From NCBI GenBank assembly GCA_035530875.1, contig DATKUB010000063.1:1-64000 (forward strand): DNA of 64,000 nucleotides, in the 5' to 3' direction. The position numbers were made by a program, and so were the translations under genes. Positions within the stretch are counted from its first letter, which is position 1, and each line of letters opens with the position of its first letter. This stretch comes from JANXYY01 sp035530875. GTDB taxonomy: Bacteria > Actinomycetota > Actinomycetes > Nanopelagicales > Nanopelagicaceae. The notes under the pieces were generated by a model. That model ran no database searches. It worked only from the letters and a program-made list of their open reading frames with translations, and was not told the DNA's origin. This document shows, one piece after another, positions 50,007 to 59,371 of this stretch.

Positions 50007-50911
50007 TCTTTTTTAAAGACCGACGGAAACTCAGAGTCGTATTCGGATTCTTAACCTCGATTCTTCTCTTCCTAGTTGTTCTGTTGGCTGGGCCCATCAT
50101 GAGCGTTGAAAATAGTGATTCCGCGCAGAAGCTGGTGCCTACCCTGCTCAACAATGCAGATGTAAGGACCCAGGTATCAAATAAGATCGTTGACCAACTC
50201 GCCAGCGGCAACGCGAAAGACCGAATAGTTAAAAGTATTAGGGCTAAGCGACCACAATTCGTAAACGCGATATCGAATGCACTATTGGAACCAGCAACGA
50301 TTACTGAACTACAAAATGACGTAATACTCGGCTACACCTTCCTAACGACTCACGAATCCACAATCACCATTCAAGTGAAGCCTCTTTTCGCGACGCTGAT
50401 GGCGGCGATGAGCAAGGTCGATCCAATTTTTGGGATCGCCAAATTGGTCCTTAAGGACGTTCAGCCAATCACTATTACTCGAAGCCAAGACATGCCGAAG
50501 GTTGGTACGTACCTTTCATACGCTCAAAATGGCTATGTCGCGCTGGTTCTGCTCTTTGCGATCTCGCTCTATTTTTATGTGCGGTTTTGCTCAAGTGCAA
50601 AGCGAGCCCTCAGGGCCATCGGAATTCGCGTCTTTGTTGTAGGCGCGCTTTCAATAGCCCAGTTTTTTATCATCGCGATAATTGCTTCGAAATTCGCCGA
50701 CCAAGCATCCGATCCCCTGGTGCAAACAGTTGTCCCGGTTGCAGCTCGGACGCTGTTTTCGTATTACCAGTCAATCGGAATTGCGCTTGCGGTCGGCGGA
50801 GCCGCCGCCATTCTCATCTCGACGCGAATGGAATCTCGTGGGTCAAAAATTGGAGTCGAATCCGCTTCGAATTATTCGGAGGATTTCCACGAACTCGACT
50901 TAAGTATCTAA
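50003..50911 (+). CDS. Membrane protein partner of ParA-like ATPase, unknown
   Basis: The 302-residue protein has an N-terminal membrane helix (about 12-31), an extracytoplasmic helical domain (about 35-170) and three C-terminal helices (about 174-194, 206-228, 246-266), followed by a Ser/Glu-rich tail. I do not know the family by name; similar topology occurs in uncharacterised actinobacterial envelope proteins. Coupling to the ParA-like gene by a 4-base overlap suggests the ATPase acts at the membrane. Confidence 0.7.
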   Translation: MIFFKDRRKLRVVFGFLTSILLFLVVLLAGPIMSVENSDSAQKLVPTLLNNADVRTQVSNKIVDQLASGNAKDRIVKSIRAKRPQFVNAISNALLEPATITELQNDVILGYTFLTTHESTITIQVKPLFATLMAAMSKVDPIFGIAKLVLKDVQPITITRSQDMPKVGTYLSYAQNGYVALVLLFAISLYFYVRFCSSAKRALRAIGIRVFVVGALSIAQFFIIAIIASKFADQASDPLVQTVVPVAARTLFSYYQSIGIALAVGGAAAILISTRMESRGSKIGVESASNYSEDFHELDLSI

Positions 50912-52260
50912 GCCCCGACGTAGTACTTATCGATTTCGCCAAAGGCCTCATCGAGAATAGCCAGACCAGCTTTGGCTTCCGACTCCGACACATTGCACGG
51001 TGGGACCACGTGGAGACGATTGAAATTTGCAAATGGCATCAGTCCGCGAGACTTGCAGGCGGCTGCTAATTCACTCATCGCCGGCGATGTTCCCGCATAG
51101 GGGGCGAGCATCTCCCTGGTGGCTCGATCCGAAACTAGATCAAGTGCCCAGAAGACACCGAGCCCGCGAACTTCGCCGATCACCTTGTGCTTGTCCGCGA
51201 GTTCGCGAAGCCCTGGTCCCAGGATGTTCTCGCCGATGTCACGGGAATTTTCGACAATCTTCTCTTCAGTCATTACATCGATGGTCGCAACCGCGGCAGC
51301 GCAGGCGAGCGGATGCCCGGAATAGGTTAGGCCGCCTGGGAAAACGCGCTTATCGAAGGTAGCCGCGATCTCGTCGGAGATGACCACGCCGCCGAGTGGG
51401 ACGTAACCGGAGTTGACGCCTTTTGCGAAGACGATCAGATCAGGTTCGGCCGTCCAGTTCTGAAATGCAAACCACGATCCGGTGCGACCGAAGCCGGCCA
51501 TAACTTCGTCGGCGATCCATAGGATTCCGTACTTGTCACAGAGAGCCCGGACGCCTTCAAGGTATCCAGGTGGCGGTACCAAGATCCCAGCCGTTCCGAT
51601 TACGGTCTCCATCAAGATTGCCGCGATTGTTGACGGTCCTTCAAAAGTGATGACCTGCTCAAGGTGTTCTAATGCACGCGCACATTCCTCGGCCTCTGAT
51701 TTGGCCCAGAACGCCGAGCGGTAAAGGTATGGGCCAAAGAAATGAACATGTCCGTGCGCGTATTCATTGGGCCAGCGACGCGGATCACCGGTTGCATTGA
51801 TCGCGGCGCCGGTGTTCCCGTGGTACGAGCGATAGTGAGAAAGGACCTTGGTGCGACCAGTGTGCAACCGCGCCATCCGAATCGCATTCTCGACGGCATC
51901 GGCGCCGCCGTTTGTGAAGAAGACCTTATTAAATTTTGCGCCAGCGCGTTCGGTAATCCGTTTGGCTGCTTCGCCTCTGGCCTCGTTGGCATGTTGCGGT
52001 GCCACAACCGTAAGCAGTGCGGCCTGCGCTTGAATAGCGGCGACTACCTTCGGGTGTTGGAACCCAATATTGGTGAACACCAGTTGAGAGGTGAAATCCA
52101 GAAACCGGTTGCCGTCGAAATCCCAGAAATAGGATCCGGCGCCGCCCGCGACGGCAAGGGGCGTCAATGCTCCTTGCGCGGACCAAGAGTGGAAGATGTT
52201 GGCTCGGTCAAGATCAAAGACCTCTTGGCCGTGGACTGGGTCAGCTTTAAATGGGCTCAT
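50908..52260 (-). CDS. Class III (PLP) aminotransferase
   Basis: The omega-type aminotransferase is taken from ATG 52260 (MSPFKADPVHGQEVFDLDRA), 450 residues; the longer frame to 52428 lacks family similarity. It has GSYFWDFDGNRFLDFTSQL (cofactor-site entry), SYHGNTGAA, WIADEVMAGFGRTG and the PLP lysine in IVFAKGVNSGYVPLG. Similar enzymes use beta-alanine, taurine, GABA or aspartate with pyruvate; the amino donor cannot be told here. It is divergent from the malic enzyme gene and convergent, with a 4-base overlap, with the membrane-protein gene. Confidence 0.85.
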   Translation of the reverse strand: MSPFKADPVHGQEVFDLDRANIFHSWSAQGALTPLAVAGGAGSYFWDFDGNRFLDFTSQLVFTNIGFQHPKVVAAIQAQAALLTVVAPQHANEARGEAAKRITERAGAKFNKVFFTNGGADAVENAIRMARLHTGRTKVLSHYRSYHGNTGAAINATGDPRRWPNEYAHGHVHFFGPYLYRSAFWAKSEAEECARALEHLEQVITFEGPSTIAAILMETVIGTAGILVPPPGYLEGVRALCDKYGILWIADEVMAGFGRTGSWFAFQNWTAEPDLIVFAKGVNSGYVPLGGVVISDEIAATFDKRVFPGGLTYSGHPLACAAAVATIDVMTEEKIVENSRDIGENILGPGLRELADKHKVIGEVRGLGVFWALDLVSDRATREMLAPYAGTSPAMSELAAACKSRGLMPFANFNRLHVVPPCNVSESEAKAGLAILDEAFGEIDKYYVGA

Positions 52261-52461
52261 GCCTAGAATCCAACCACTTGTTTGGCGTTCTTTCGGTAAT
52301 TCTGCGACCGCCCATGTGAGACCCGTCTCATTTGGCTCTGAGGTCTCTTGCCTGTTTGCTGCGACGCTAGGGTCTAAGTACGCTGCCGATACCCGAAGGC
52401 GACGCCGCAGGTGGTACTCGTAGTCCAAAGCGTCGATGCTCCATCATGAGATGAGGAAACC

Positions 52462-53850
52462 GTGGCTTCAACTAGTCCAGGCTATGCAATCACTATCCGC
52501 GTCGAAGGACCCGGGAACGCCCACGCAAGTTCAGGAATCACCGCGGCAGTCGCGGCAGCCGGAGCAAACCTAACGGCTCTGGATGTTGTTGAATCGCTTA
52601 ATGACCGAGTGGTTATCGACGTCACCTGCGACACCGTGGATGCGGATCATGCTAAGACGGTCACCGCGGCGATTGAAGCGCTCCCAAGCATGCACGTCCG
52701 CAAAGTCAGCGACCGCACTTTTCTTCTTCACCTCGGCGGCAAGCTTGAGGTCATCTCGAAGGTCCCGCTGAAAACTCGCGACGATCTTTCACGCGCTTAC
52801 ACCCCAGGCGTAGCCCGAATCTGCCTGGCGATAGCTGAAGACAAGAGCGATGCGCGGCGTCTTACCATTAAACGGAACACGGTCGCGGTTGTTACCGATG
52901 GTTCGGCAGTTCTTGGCCTTGGCAATATCGGACCAGAGGCTGCTCTTCCGGTCATGGAGGGAAAAGCTGCACTATTTAAGCGTTTTGCAGACATCGACGC
53001 CTGGCCAGTCTGCCTTGATACCCAGGACGTCGACGAAATTGTCAGGACAGTGCAGATCCTCGCCCCCGTTTATGGCGGCATCAACCTTGAAGACATTTCG
53101 GCTCCTCGTTGCTTTGAAGTAGAGGCGCGCCTTCGAGAATTGCTAGACATCCCGGTCTTCCACGATGACCAGCACGGAACTGCCATCGTCGTTCTGGCGG
53201 CGCTTACCAATGCACTTAAGTGCGTGAAGAAGCAACTTTCCGACGTTCGTATCGTGATCAATGGGGTTGGTGCGGCAGGAACAGCGATCACTCGCCTCCT
53301 AGTGCTAGCTGGGGCTCGGCACATCATCGGATTCGACCGAACGGGAGCCATCCACGCGGGCCGAACTGCTTCCAATGAGATGCGCGAGTGGTTCATGGCG
53401 AACACAAACCAAGAGGGATTCACTGGAACGCTCGATGAGGCAATGAAGGGCGCGGATATTTTCATTGGCGTAAGCGCCCCAAACGTCCTCTCCGAGGCTG
53501 CTGTCGCCGCGATGGCCCCAGATGGCATCGTCTTTGCACTGGCGAACCCGGACCCAGAGATCGACCCGCAGATCGCCCAGAAATACGTACGAATTATTGC
53601 CACTGGTCGAAGCGACTATCCAAACCAGATCAACAACGTGCTTGCCTTCCCCGGACTTTTCCGAGGGCTGCTCGATGCTGGCGCAAGGAAGATCACCGAC
53701 GAACTGCTGGTAGCGGCCGCCCATGCGATCGCCTCATGCGTCGCCGACAATATGATCAACGAGAGCTACATCGTGCCAAGCGTCTTTGACCCCAATGTTG
53801 CCAGCACGGTTGCGGCAGCAGTTCGTAAGGTCGCCGAAGACCAACGCTAA
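52462..53850 (+). CDS. NAD(P)-dependent malic enzyme with N-terminal ACT domain
   Basis: This enzyme decarboxylates malate to pyruvate. The 462 residues begin with an ACT-like regulatory domain (1-80: YAITIRVEGPGNAHASSGIT). The malic enzyme core follows, with SRAYTPGVA (about 111-119), metal-site Glu/Asp in NLEDISAPRCFE and VFHDDQHGTA, and the Rossmann GVGAAGTA (about 272-279). ACT fusions of this type are known in actinobacteria and suggest amino-acid control. A four-unit repeat array starts 8 bases after the stop. Confidence 0.92.
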   Translation: MASTSPGYAITIRVEGPGNAHASSGITAAVAAAGANLTALDVVESLNDRVVIDVTCDTVDADHAKTVTAAIEALPSMHVRKVSDRTFLLHLGGKLEVISKVPLKTRDDLSRAYTPGVARICLAIAEDKSDARRLTIKRNTVAVVTDGSAVLGLGNIGPEAALPVMEGKAALFKRFADIDAWPVCLDTQDVDEIVRTVQILAPVYGGINLEDISAPRCFEVEARLRELLDIPVFHDDQHGTAIVVLAALTNALKCVKKQLSDVRIVINGVGAAGTAITRLLVLAGARHIIGFDRTGAIHAGRTASNEMREWFMANTNQEGFTGTLDEAMKGADIFIGVSAPNVLSEAAVAAMAPDGIVFALANPDPEIDPQIAQKYVRIIATGRSDYPNQINNVLAFPGLFRGLLDAGARKITDELLVAAAHAIASCVADNMINESYIVPSVFDPNVASTVAAAVRKVAEDQR

Positions 53851-53857
53851 TTTTTTC

Positions 53858-53941
53858 CCGTGAGCGGCGGCTTGCCTCCCGTGAGCGGCGGCTTGCCTCC
53901 CGTGAGCGGCGGCTTGCCTCCCGTGAGCGGCGGCTTGCCTC
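53858..53941. repeat. 21-bp repeat family, site E (4 units)
   Basis: Four identical units (CCGTGAGCGGCGGCTTGCC plus TC) at 53858-53878, 53879-53899, 53900-53920 and 53921-53941 begin 8 bases after the malic enzyme stop and a TTTTTT run. They lie between that gene and the convergent ctaE, with 130 gene-free bases on the far side. Confidence 0.95.
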
Positions 53942-54071
53942 CGAACTGGTGTCTCGGGCGGCGACCCCACGCAATGAAGATCGCGATGAAGATATTGATG
54001 AAGATATTGAGCAGAAGGAAAACGCTGGGAGCCCTCAGGACTCCCAGGAACGGGCGCCTATTGTTCGCTCT

Positions 54072-54680
54072 CTAGGTCGTAAAAAGCGTCGTCACGGAGA
54101 CCATGACGGAAGCAAGGGCAATCCAAGCCCACCAGAGCCCAACGATGGAGACGTGCCAGTAGTCGTCCTTGGTGTACCGGCCTTTTCGCGACCGATTGAA
54201 CATGCCAAGACCTAGGAAGATTGTGATGCCAAGGTGGAAGCAGTTTGCTCCCGCCAACAGAATCATCGCTGAGGCATAACCACCGGTAGTGGTTTGGAAT
54301 GGGAAGTTGGACCACTGCCAAATCTGGGCCGCTAGGTCCACCACGATAAGCAGAAGCGCCAAGCCCATTCCAGTAACCAGGCCCGAATGATTTCCCTTAC
54401 GAACGGCCGCAAAGCCACTTCGATAAGCGACGACACTGAGAATCGCAAAGAGCGTTACCACCCAGCCCTGCCAGTTTTTTGCGGCTTCGCTGTGGGCCGG
54501 GATCCAATGCCCGGTGGTGTTGAGGGCGCGTAGGTAGAAGTAGGAGAAAATCAGACTCAGCACGAAGACGAAGTCGGCGAGGATCAGGAATGAGACGCCC
54601 ATTTTGTCGCGACGCCCGATCGTCTCCGGGCTTTCGAAGTGTCCGTGTGATTCGGCCGGTGCATGCATGGTCGTTGTCAT
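54072..54680 (-). CDS. ctaE: Cytochrome c oxidase subunit III
   Basis: This subunit of the aa3-type terminal oxidase has 202 residues and five membrane helices, the short actinobacterial form. The family segment FVFVLSLIFSYFYLRALNTT (about 34-53) and the C-terminal DYWHVSIVGLWWAWIALASV are clear. It overlaps ctaD by 4 bases and is the last gene of the cupredoxin-ctaC-ctaD-ctaE operon. Confidence 0.95.
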   Translation of the reverse strand: MTTTMHAPAESHGHFESPETIGRRDKMGVSFLILADFVFVLSLIFSYFYLRALNTTGHWIPAHSEAAKNWQGWVVTLFAILSVVAYRSGFAAVRKGNHSGLVTGMGLALLLIVVDLAAQIWQWSNFPFQTTTGGYASAMILLAGANCFHLGITIFLGLGMFNRSRKGRYTKDDYWHVSIVGLWWAWIALASVMVSVTTLFTT

Positions 54681-56581
54681 GAGTGGTCTCCTGTGTGCAC
54701 TGGCTCACGTATGGGCTCGAGCAGCCGATCAGGGACGCCGTAACCATAGGGGTCAGAGGTAATAACCGGGAGGACTTCGAAGTTCTCCAACGGAACCGGA
54801 GTCGGCACTTGCCATTCCAGGGTTTTTGCCCCCCATGGGTTCGCAGGTGCAATTTCTCCTGAAGTCCACGAGTGAATGATCGCGGCCAAGAAGATCAGCA
54901 TGCCGGTGAAGATTGTGTAGGCGCCGATACTCGAGACCAGATTGCCAGTGGCAAACAGCGACGAGTAGGAAGAGACGCGTCGAGGCTGGCCAGCAAGGCC
55001 AACGGCGAACATGCCGAGGAAGGTCACGTTGAAACCAATCTGGCTAATCCAGAATCCCCAGGCGCCAATCTTCTCGTCGAACATGCGTCCAGTCATCTTC
55101 GGGAACCAGTACATAACTGCACCCATCGCACCAACAAACGCACCGCCCATCAGGGTGTAATGGAAGTGGGCCGTTACATACATAGAGCCATGGAGGGCAA
55201 CATCTACTGGTACATCCGACAGGTAGATGCCAGTAAGTCCACCGATGATGAAGTTCCAGAGCATCGCGTAGACCGCGAGCATCGGAAGCCTGGCCCAGAC
55301 TCGGCCGCGCCAGAGCGTGCCGATAAAAACCAAGAAGAGCATGCCGGTTGGCACCGAAATCAATTCGGTCGTGAGCATGAAGGGGGCATTCAAGTTTGGC
55401 GCCCAGCCAGTCATGTACATATGGTGCGCCCAGACCATGACGCTGAGGCCCACGATCCCGGCGATGCCCAGTACCGCAGCATTGAAGTTGAACAGCGGTT
55501 TACGAACAAAGACGGGTAAGTACTCCATCATTGCAGCCAGACCAGGAATCAAGATGACGTAGACCTCTGGGTGGCCCATGAGCCAGAAGAGGTTGGTGTA
55601 GAGCCAATCATTGCCACCGGCAGCGGTGTCAAAGAAGACGCCGCCAGCTGCCCGATCGAAACCAGACATGACTTGCGATGCCATAAAGGTTGGGAAGGCC
55701 GGGATGGCTAGACCAACGCTGGCGACAACGCCGTAAACAAAAATCGGAGTTCGATTCCAAGTCATGCCGCGAGCACGCATCTTTACGACTGTCGTAACAA
55801 TGTTTGCGCCAGCTACCCCGCTTGAGATGGCAAAGATGATGATCGTCATCAAGTAAGAATCCATGCCCGGAGGCGCCTGCAAACCAAGCGGTTCATAGGC
55901 AGACCAACCGGTTGGGATCCCACCGAGGAATACCGCGGACAACAAGATCGGGACGACGCTAGCAATCAGCCAGAGGCTAAGCGCGTTGAGCCTTGGGAAC
56001 GCCATGTCGCGAGCGCCGATCATGATTGGCACTACAAAGTTTCCGAACGGGCCGGTAACCATGATGATCGTCGCAATGATCATGATGATGCCATGCAAGC
56101 CGACTACGGCGTTGTAGGTCTGCGAGCCGAAGATTTCGGTGTTCTTGGAAATGAGGTCGGTGCGGATCAACATCGCGAGAATGCCGCCGACAAAAAAGAG
56201 CAGCATCGTAACGATCAGATACTGGACGCCAACAACCTTGTGATCGGTAGTGAACTTGAAATAACGCGAAATCCCTTGGTTTTTTCCGGCCAAATACATC
56301 TGGTCTTCAAACGACTGGTCTTTGCCCATCACCCAACGAACTGGCCCAACAAAGGCGCCAATCCCGGTCATGAAGCCAATCGCCCAGAGCGACATGGTGA
56401 TGATCCAGACCCGATCGCGGCCCCAACTATTGTCCGGCCCGTCGCCAAAACCAAATACTTTACCGGCGATATACCAGCCAATGAAGGCGAAGATGAATCC
56501 AGTGAGAATGGCGGTGCCCAAATTGAGGCGGCGCATCAGACCGCCGCCATTTGGAATCGGGCCACGAGTTGTAGTCGACAT
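54677..56581 (-). CDS. ctaD: Cytochrome c oxidase subunit I
   Basis: This is the catalytic haem a/a3-CuB subunit with 634 residues. A longer N-terminus (about 1-100, with two predicted helices) precedes the core, as in some actinobacteria. Key motifs are TTDHKVVGVQYL, the CuB site WLMGHPEVYVILIPG with the His-Tyr crosslink pair, VWAHHMYMTG and VTAHFHYTLMGG. It couples oxygen reduction to proton pumping. It overlaps ctaC by one base. Confidence 0.95.
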   Translation of the reverse strand: MSTTTRGPIPNGGGLMRRLNLGTAILTGFIFAFIGWYIAGKVFGFGDGPDNSWGRDRVWIITMSLWAIGFMTGIGAFVGPVRWVMGKDQSFEDQMYLAGKNQGISRYFKFTTDHKVVGVQYLIVTMLLFFVGGILAMLIRTDLISKNTEIFGSQTYNAVVGLHGIIMIIATIIMVTGPFGNFVVPIMIGARDMAFPRLNALSLWLIASVVPILLSAVFLGGIPTGWSAYEPLGLQAPPGMDSYLMTIIIFAISSGVAGANIVTTVVKMRARGMTWNRTPIFVYGVVASVGLAIPAFPTFMASQVMSGFDRAAGGVFFDTAAGGNDWLYTNLFWLMGHPEVYVILIPGLAAMMEYLPVFVRKPLFNFNAAVLGIAGIVGLSVMVWAHHMYMTGWAPNLNAPFMLTTELISVPTGMLFLVFIGTLWRGRVWARLPMLAVYAMLWNFIIGGLTGIYLSDVPVDVALHGSMYVTAHFHYTLMGGAFVGAMGAVMYWFPKMTGRMFDEKIGAWGFWISQIGFNVTFLGMFAVGLAGQPRRVSSYSSLFATGNLVSSIGAYTIFTGMLIFLAAIIHSWTSGEIAPANPWGAKTLEWQVPTPVPLENFEVLPVITSDPYGYGVPDRLLEPIREPVHTGDHS

Positions 56582-57369
56582 CAGGCGTGACCTCCGTTAG
56601 CAACCCAAGTATTGAAATCATCAGGTGAGACGACCACCGCATTGGTCTGCATATGAGCGTGATAAAGACCGCACAACTCAGCGCACCGAACGTCGAAACG
56701 ACCAATAACTGTCGGCGTCACGTGCGCCAGCGTTACTCGTTCAGGATTGGCGTCAATCTTGACTCCGAGTTGAACAATCCAAAGTGAGTGCACAACATCA
56801 ACTGAAGAGACGTGGAAAACAACCGGCTGATCCTTTGGCATATAGAGCTGGTTGGACTCGATGTTTCCATTGTCCGGATACTTAAAAGTCCAGACCCACT
56901 GGTTTCCGATCGCATCGATGACCAGAGGTTTCACGCCGTTGTTTCTTGGCGCTAGAGAATTCATTTCGCCAAGACCCCAGATGAGAAGGAAGACGCAGAG
57001 CAAACTCGATATCACGACCCAAGCCGTAGTGACAGGGCCGTTGGTTTTAATGGCTGGGCTCTCGTTGCTTGGCCCCGCGCCTTTAGGCTGACGCCAACCG
57101 AAAATCGAGTACAGCACCACCGAGATAACAAGAGCCGCCACCGGCGCCGCTGTGTAGGTAAACAGCGACATGGTGTCTTCAATCGCCTTCATTGCTTCAG
57201 AGGCTGGCGCACCCATGAGATGTGCCTGCACTGGACCGAAGATCTCGAAAAGAATTGTGAGCCCAAGCCAAATCAGAAAAACGTGGCGAATGTATGGCCG
57301 CTTGGTCCAAGCGCGGAACTTATCGGCCGGGAGTTGGGCTTCTAGTTGATCGTCCAAGTGTTCGCTCAT
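56581..57369 (-). CDS. ctaC: Cytochrome c oxidase subunit II
   Basis: Subunit II carries the CuA electron-entry site and has 262 residues. The cupredoxin domain has ligands in VDVVHSLWIVQ and an intact CAELCGLYHAHM motif (about 229-240). Helices lie near 29-46, 73-94 and 112-130. It lacks the lipoprotein Cys and fused cytochrome c seen in some groups. It overlaps the upstream cupredoxin-like gene by 4 bases. Confidence 0.94.
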   Translation of the reverse strand: MSEHLDDQLEAQLPADKFRAWTKRPYIRHVFLIWLGLTILFEIFGPVQAHLMGAPASEAMKAIEDTMSLFTYTAAPVAALVISVVLYSIFGWRQPKGAGPSNESPAIKTNGPVTTAWVVISSLLCVFLLIWGLGEMNSLAPRNNGVKPLVIDAIGNQWVWTFKYPDNGNIESNQLYMPKDQPVVFHVSSVDVVHSLWIVQLGVKIDANPERVTLAHVTPTVIGRFDVRCAELCGLYHAHMQTNAVVVSPDDFNTWVANGGHA

Positions 57370-58073
57370 GCGACGGTCACCGTCCCAGACATGAATGCGC
57401 GAGCAGCCATTACGTCTCCGAACTTCTTGTATGTTCCGTCACCGCACGGATATTCGCAGTTCCAGATGTAGTGCCCAGCTCCTCCGGTTATGAACGAGAA
57501 GGTGATCACGTGCGGAGTGTTGGTGTAGCCGGTGTCAGGCATTAGTGAATCGTCAACAGCCGGCAGCGGGACGCTGACGAAGAGGCTGTCCTGACTCGGG
57601 GAGGTCAAATCGTGGAGCGTAAAGGTATGGCCGATGTGCTCGGGGTCAACCTCCGAGACCGGCTGCCCATCAAGGAGCATCTGACCATCGGCGGTGCCGT
57701 CGCCTGGAGTGGCAACCGTGCCCCAGACGTGGGCGAAGTATGGGTTGTTCAGCACCTCACCGCTGTCGTACTGGGTAATCGTCATGGTTACCAATGAGTG
57801 CGCTGGAAGAGTTATGTCGGTGGAGGGCCCGTAGCTCACCCAATCGGGGTGAACGCCACCCGATGGACCATGCTCGCCAGCCAAGCTGTCGGGGTAGGTG
57901 GAAAGCGAAATGTAGGCGTGCGGCAGTATCCCTTGAGCCGTCTGAGCGGTCCCATCGATGGTCGCAACCACCGGCGGGTTCTGAAGACTCGATAAGTGAA
58001 GATACGAGGCAATGCCAAAGATCAGCGATGCGCCGAGCAATACCGTAATTAATGCTGTGAAAACTCGTTTCAC
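57366..58073 (-). CDS. Membrane-anchored cupredoxin-like protein
   Basis: The 235 residues have an N-terminal anchor (about 4-24) and a beta-rich extracytoplasmic domain. The end reads HYIWNCEYPCGDGT then DVMAARAFMSGTVTV. This resembles a cupredoxin C-terminal ligand loop, with a C-x3-C as in CuA, but the His expected three residues after the second Cys is replaced and an insertion follows. It is the first gene of the oxidase operon, so it may deliver copper or electrons. Whether it binds copper is uncertain. Confidence 0.65.
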   Translation of the reverse strand: MKRVFTALITVLLGASLIFGIASYLHLSSLQNPPVVATIDGTAQTAQGILPHAYISLSTYPDSLAGEHGPSGGVHPDWVSYGPSTDITLPAHSLVTMTITQYDSGEVLNNPYFAHVWGTVATPGDGTADGQMLLDGQPVSEVDPEHIGHTFTLHDLTSPSQDSLFVSVPLPAVDDSLMPDTGYTNTPHVITFSFITGGAGHYIWNCEYPCGDGTYKKFGDVMAARAFMSGTVTVA

Positions 58074-58259
58074 GGCGCCACCTGCCCCTGTTTATAGTCC
58101 ATTGACGTTCAGATATTGACGTTCAGATGCAGTTCCGACGAGCGAGCGTTTGCGCAAGGTTCCTATCCCCAAGACCGAAAGTCAAGGTTATTTCAGCCAA
58201 TATTCCAGGTGAATTCCCAGGATTGCCGTTGGCCGAGGAGAGGCGAGTACCTTCTGGGC

Positions 58260-58979
58260 ATGCTAAGGAACTGGCGGCGGGCAGCAATGCTCTCGGGGGG
58301 CCTGCTGATCTTGATCTTCACGGTCGGCCCACTAGCCGCCTACGAGCGGCAATTTTTCTGGTTCCACATGATTTCGCATCTGGTACTGATGATGGTCGCA
58401 GTCCCACTGCTGCTAATCGGGGGACCAATTGAACTACTCGTAGCCCACCGGCCAGGTCTTGAAGCAATCCTTGACGGTTCGATCGCCAGATGGATCTGTC
58501 ACCCCATCGTGACCTGGCTTCTTTTTGTCGGAACAATTATGGGAGTCCACTTCTCGCCGTTTCTGAATTATGCGCTCTCCCACCCATTGATTCACTACCT
58601 AGTAGAGAACCCGCTTTATGTCATCGTCTCGTTCCTTTTTTACTGGTCAATTCTTCCCGGAAATTTCTCGCCAGCTCGATTGAGTCCCGCACTCCGCGTG
58701 GCTTCACTTTTCGCAATGATGGTGCCCGAAACAATGACTGGCTTTTTTATCTACATCACCCATACCGTCAATTACCCTTACTACTTAACGCTTCCTGGGG
58801 CAACACCCGAGTCGGTACTGACTGACCAGCAACTTGGCGGTGGGTTAATGTGGGCGGGTTCAATGATCATTGACAGCGTTTGGATCGCAGTCTCGGTGCA
58901 ATCTTGGTACCGAAGTGAAGAACGAAAGTCGCTCCTGATCGATGCCGAAATAGCAACGGAGAATGGGAGCGAATTATGA
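58260..58979 (+). CDS. ctaG: Cytochrome c oxidase assembly factor, CtaG/Caa3 type
   Basis: The integral membrane protein is taken from ATG 58260 (MLRNWRRAAMLSGG), 239 residues; a frame from 58116 is open but its first 48 residues look non-coding. Conserved histidines lie in FWFHMISHLVLMM, and the sequence then reads PLLLIGGPIEL, YLVENPLYVI and FLFYWSILPG, the CtaG_Bacillus pattern. It probably helps insert CuB into subunit I. It is divergent from the oxidase operon and overlaps the next gene by 4 bases. Confidence 0.85.
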   Translation: MLRNWRRAAMLSGGLLILIFTVGPLAAYERQFFWFHMISHLVLMMVAVPLLLIGGPIELLVAHRPGLEAILDGSIARWICHPIVTWLLFVGTIMGVHFSPFLNYALSHPLIHYLVENPLYVIVSFLFYWSILPGNFSPARLSPALRVASLFAMMVPETMTGFFIYITHTVNYPYYLTLPGATPESVLTDQQLGGGLMWAGSMIIDSVWIAVSVQSWYRSEERKSLLIDAEIATENGSEL

Positions 58980-59287
58980 AACTACCGGCATCACCCAAGA
59001 CGCTTCTTTTCGCAGTAACAATGCTGGTCCTCTGTCTGGTGATCGGATACTTCGAATTCACCAGGGCAATGGCTGGGAATGCGCGGAGTTGGGTATATAT
59101 GTTCGAGTGGCCATTCTTTGGCTTCTTTGGCATCTACATGTGGTGGCGACTTCGGAACGGGGACTGGGAGAAAATCCGCAATTACCTGACTGAGGACGAC
59201 GAGAACGATCCGCAACTGATGGCTTGGCGCGAATATCAGGCCAAAACCGAGCGGGAGAACCCCCAGGGTGGTCCCCCAACCCCGTGA
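58976..59287 (+). CDS. Small two-helix membrane protein after ctaG
   Basis: The 103-residue protein has two membrane helices (about 9-28 and 43-59) and a hydrophilic, acidic C-terminus. It overlaps ctaG by 4 bases, so it is likely involved in oxidase assembly or structure; small oxidase subunits of similar size occur in actinobacteria, but I cannot assign one. Its stop codon (59285-59287) lies inside the first unit of a repeat array. Confidence 0.7.
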   Translation: MKLPASPKTLLFAVTMLVLCLVIGYFEFTRAMAGNARSWVYMFEWPFFGFFGIYMWWRLRNGDWEKIRNYLTEDDENDPQLMAWREYQAKTERENPQGGPPTP

Positions 59288-59344
59288 GCGGCGGCTTGCC
59301 TCCCGTGAGCGGCGGCTTGCCTCCCGTGAGCGGCGGCTTGCCTC
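59282..59344. repeat. 21-bp repeat family, site F (3 units)
   Basis: Three identical units in the CCGTGAGCGGCGGCTTGCC plus TC orientation cover 59282-59302, 59303-59323 and 59324-59344. The first unit supplies the TGA stop of the preceding membrane-protein gene. hutU starts 27 bases further on, leaving little room for a promoter outside the array. Confidence 0.95.
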
Positions 59345-59371
59345 AGAGCGAAGTGACTAGCCTTTGTTTCC

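Noticed and set aside
52261..52428. N-terminal extension of the class III aminotransferase
   Set aside because: The 56 extra residues do not resemble the family, and the region is needed as promoter space for two divergent genes.
53734..53970. Open frames rich in SRREA, RQAAAHG or SGGLPPV repeats over the 21-bp arrays (also at 49100, 59280, 63800)
   Set aside because: They arise because the 21-bp unit is a multiple of three, so every frame stays open through an array. They have no ribosome sites and no family similarity.
58116..58259. 48-residue N-terminal extension of CtaG
   Set aside because: It is hydrophilic and irregular, with no similarity to CtaG, whose first membrane helix begins a few residues after the ATG at 58260. 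The start remains somewhat uncertain because the ribosome site is weak.
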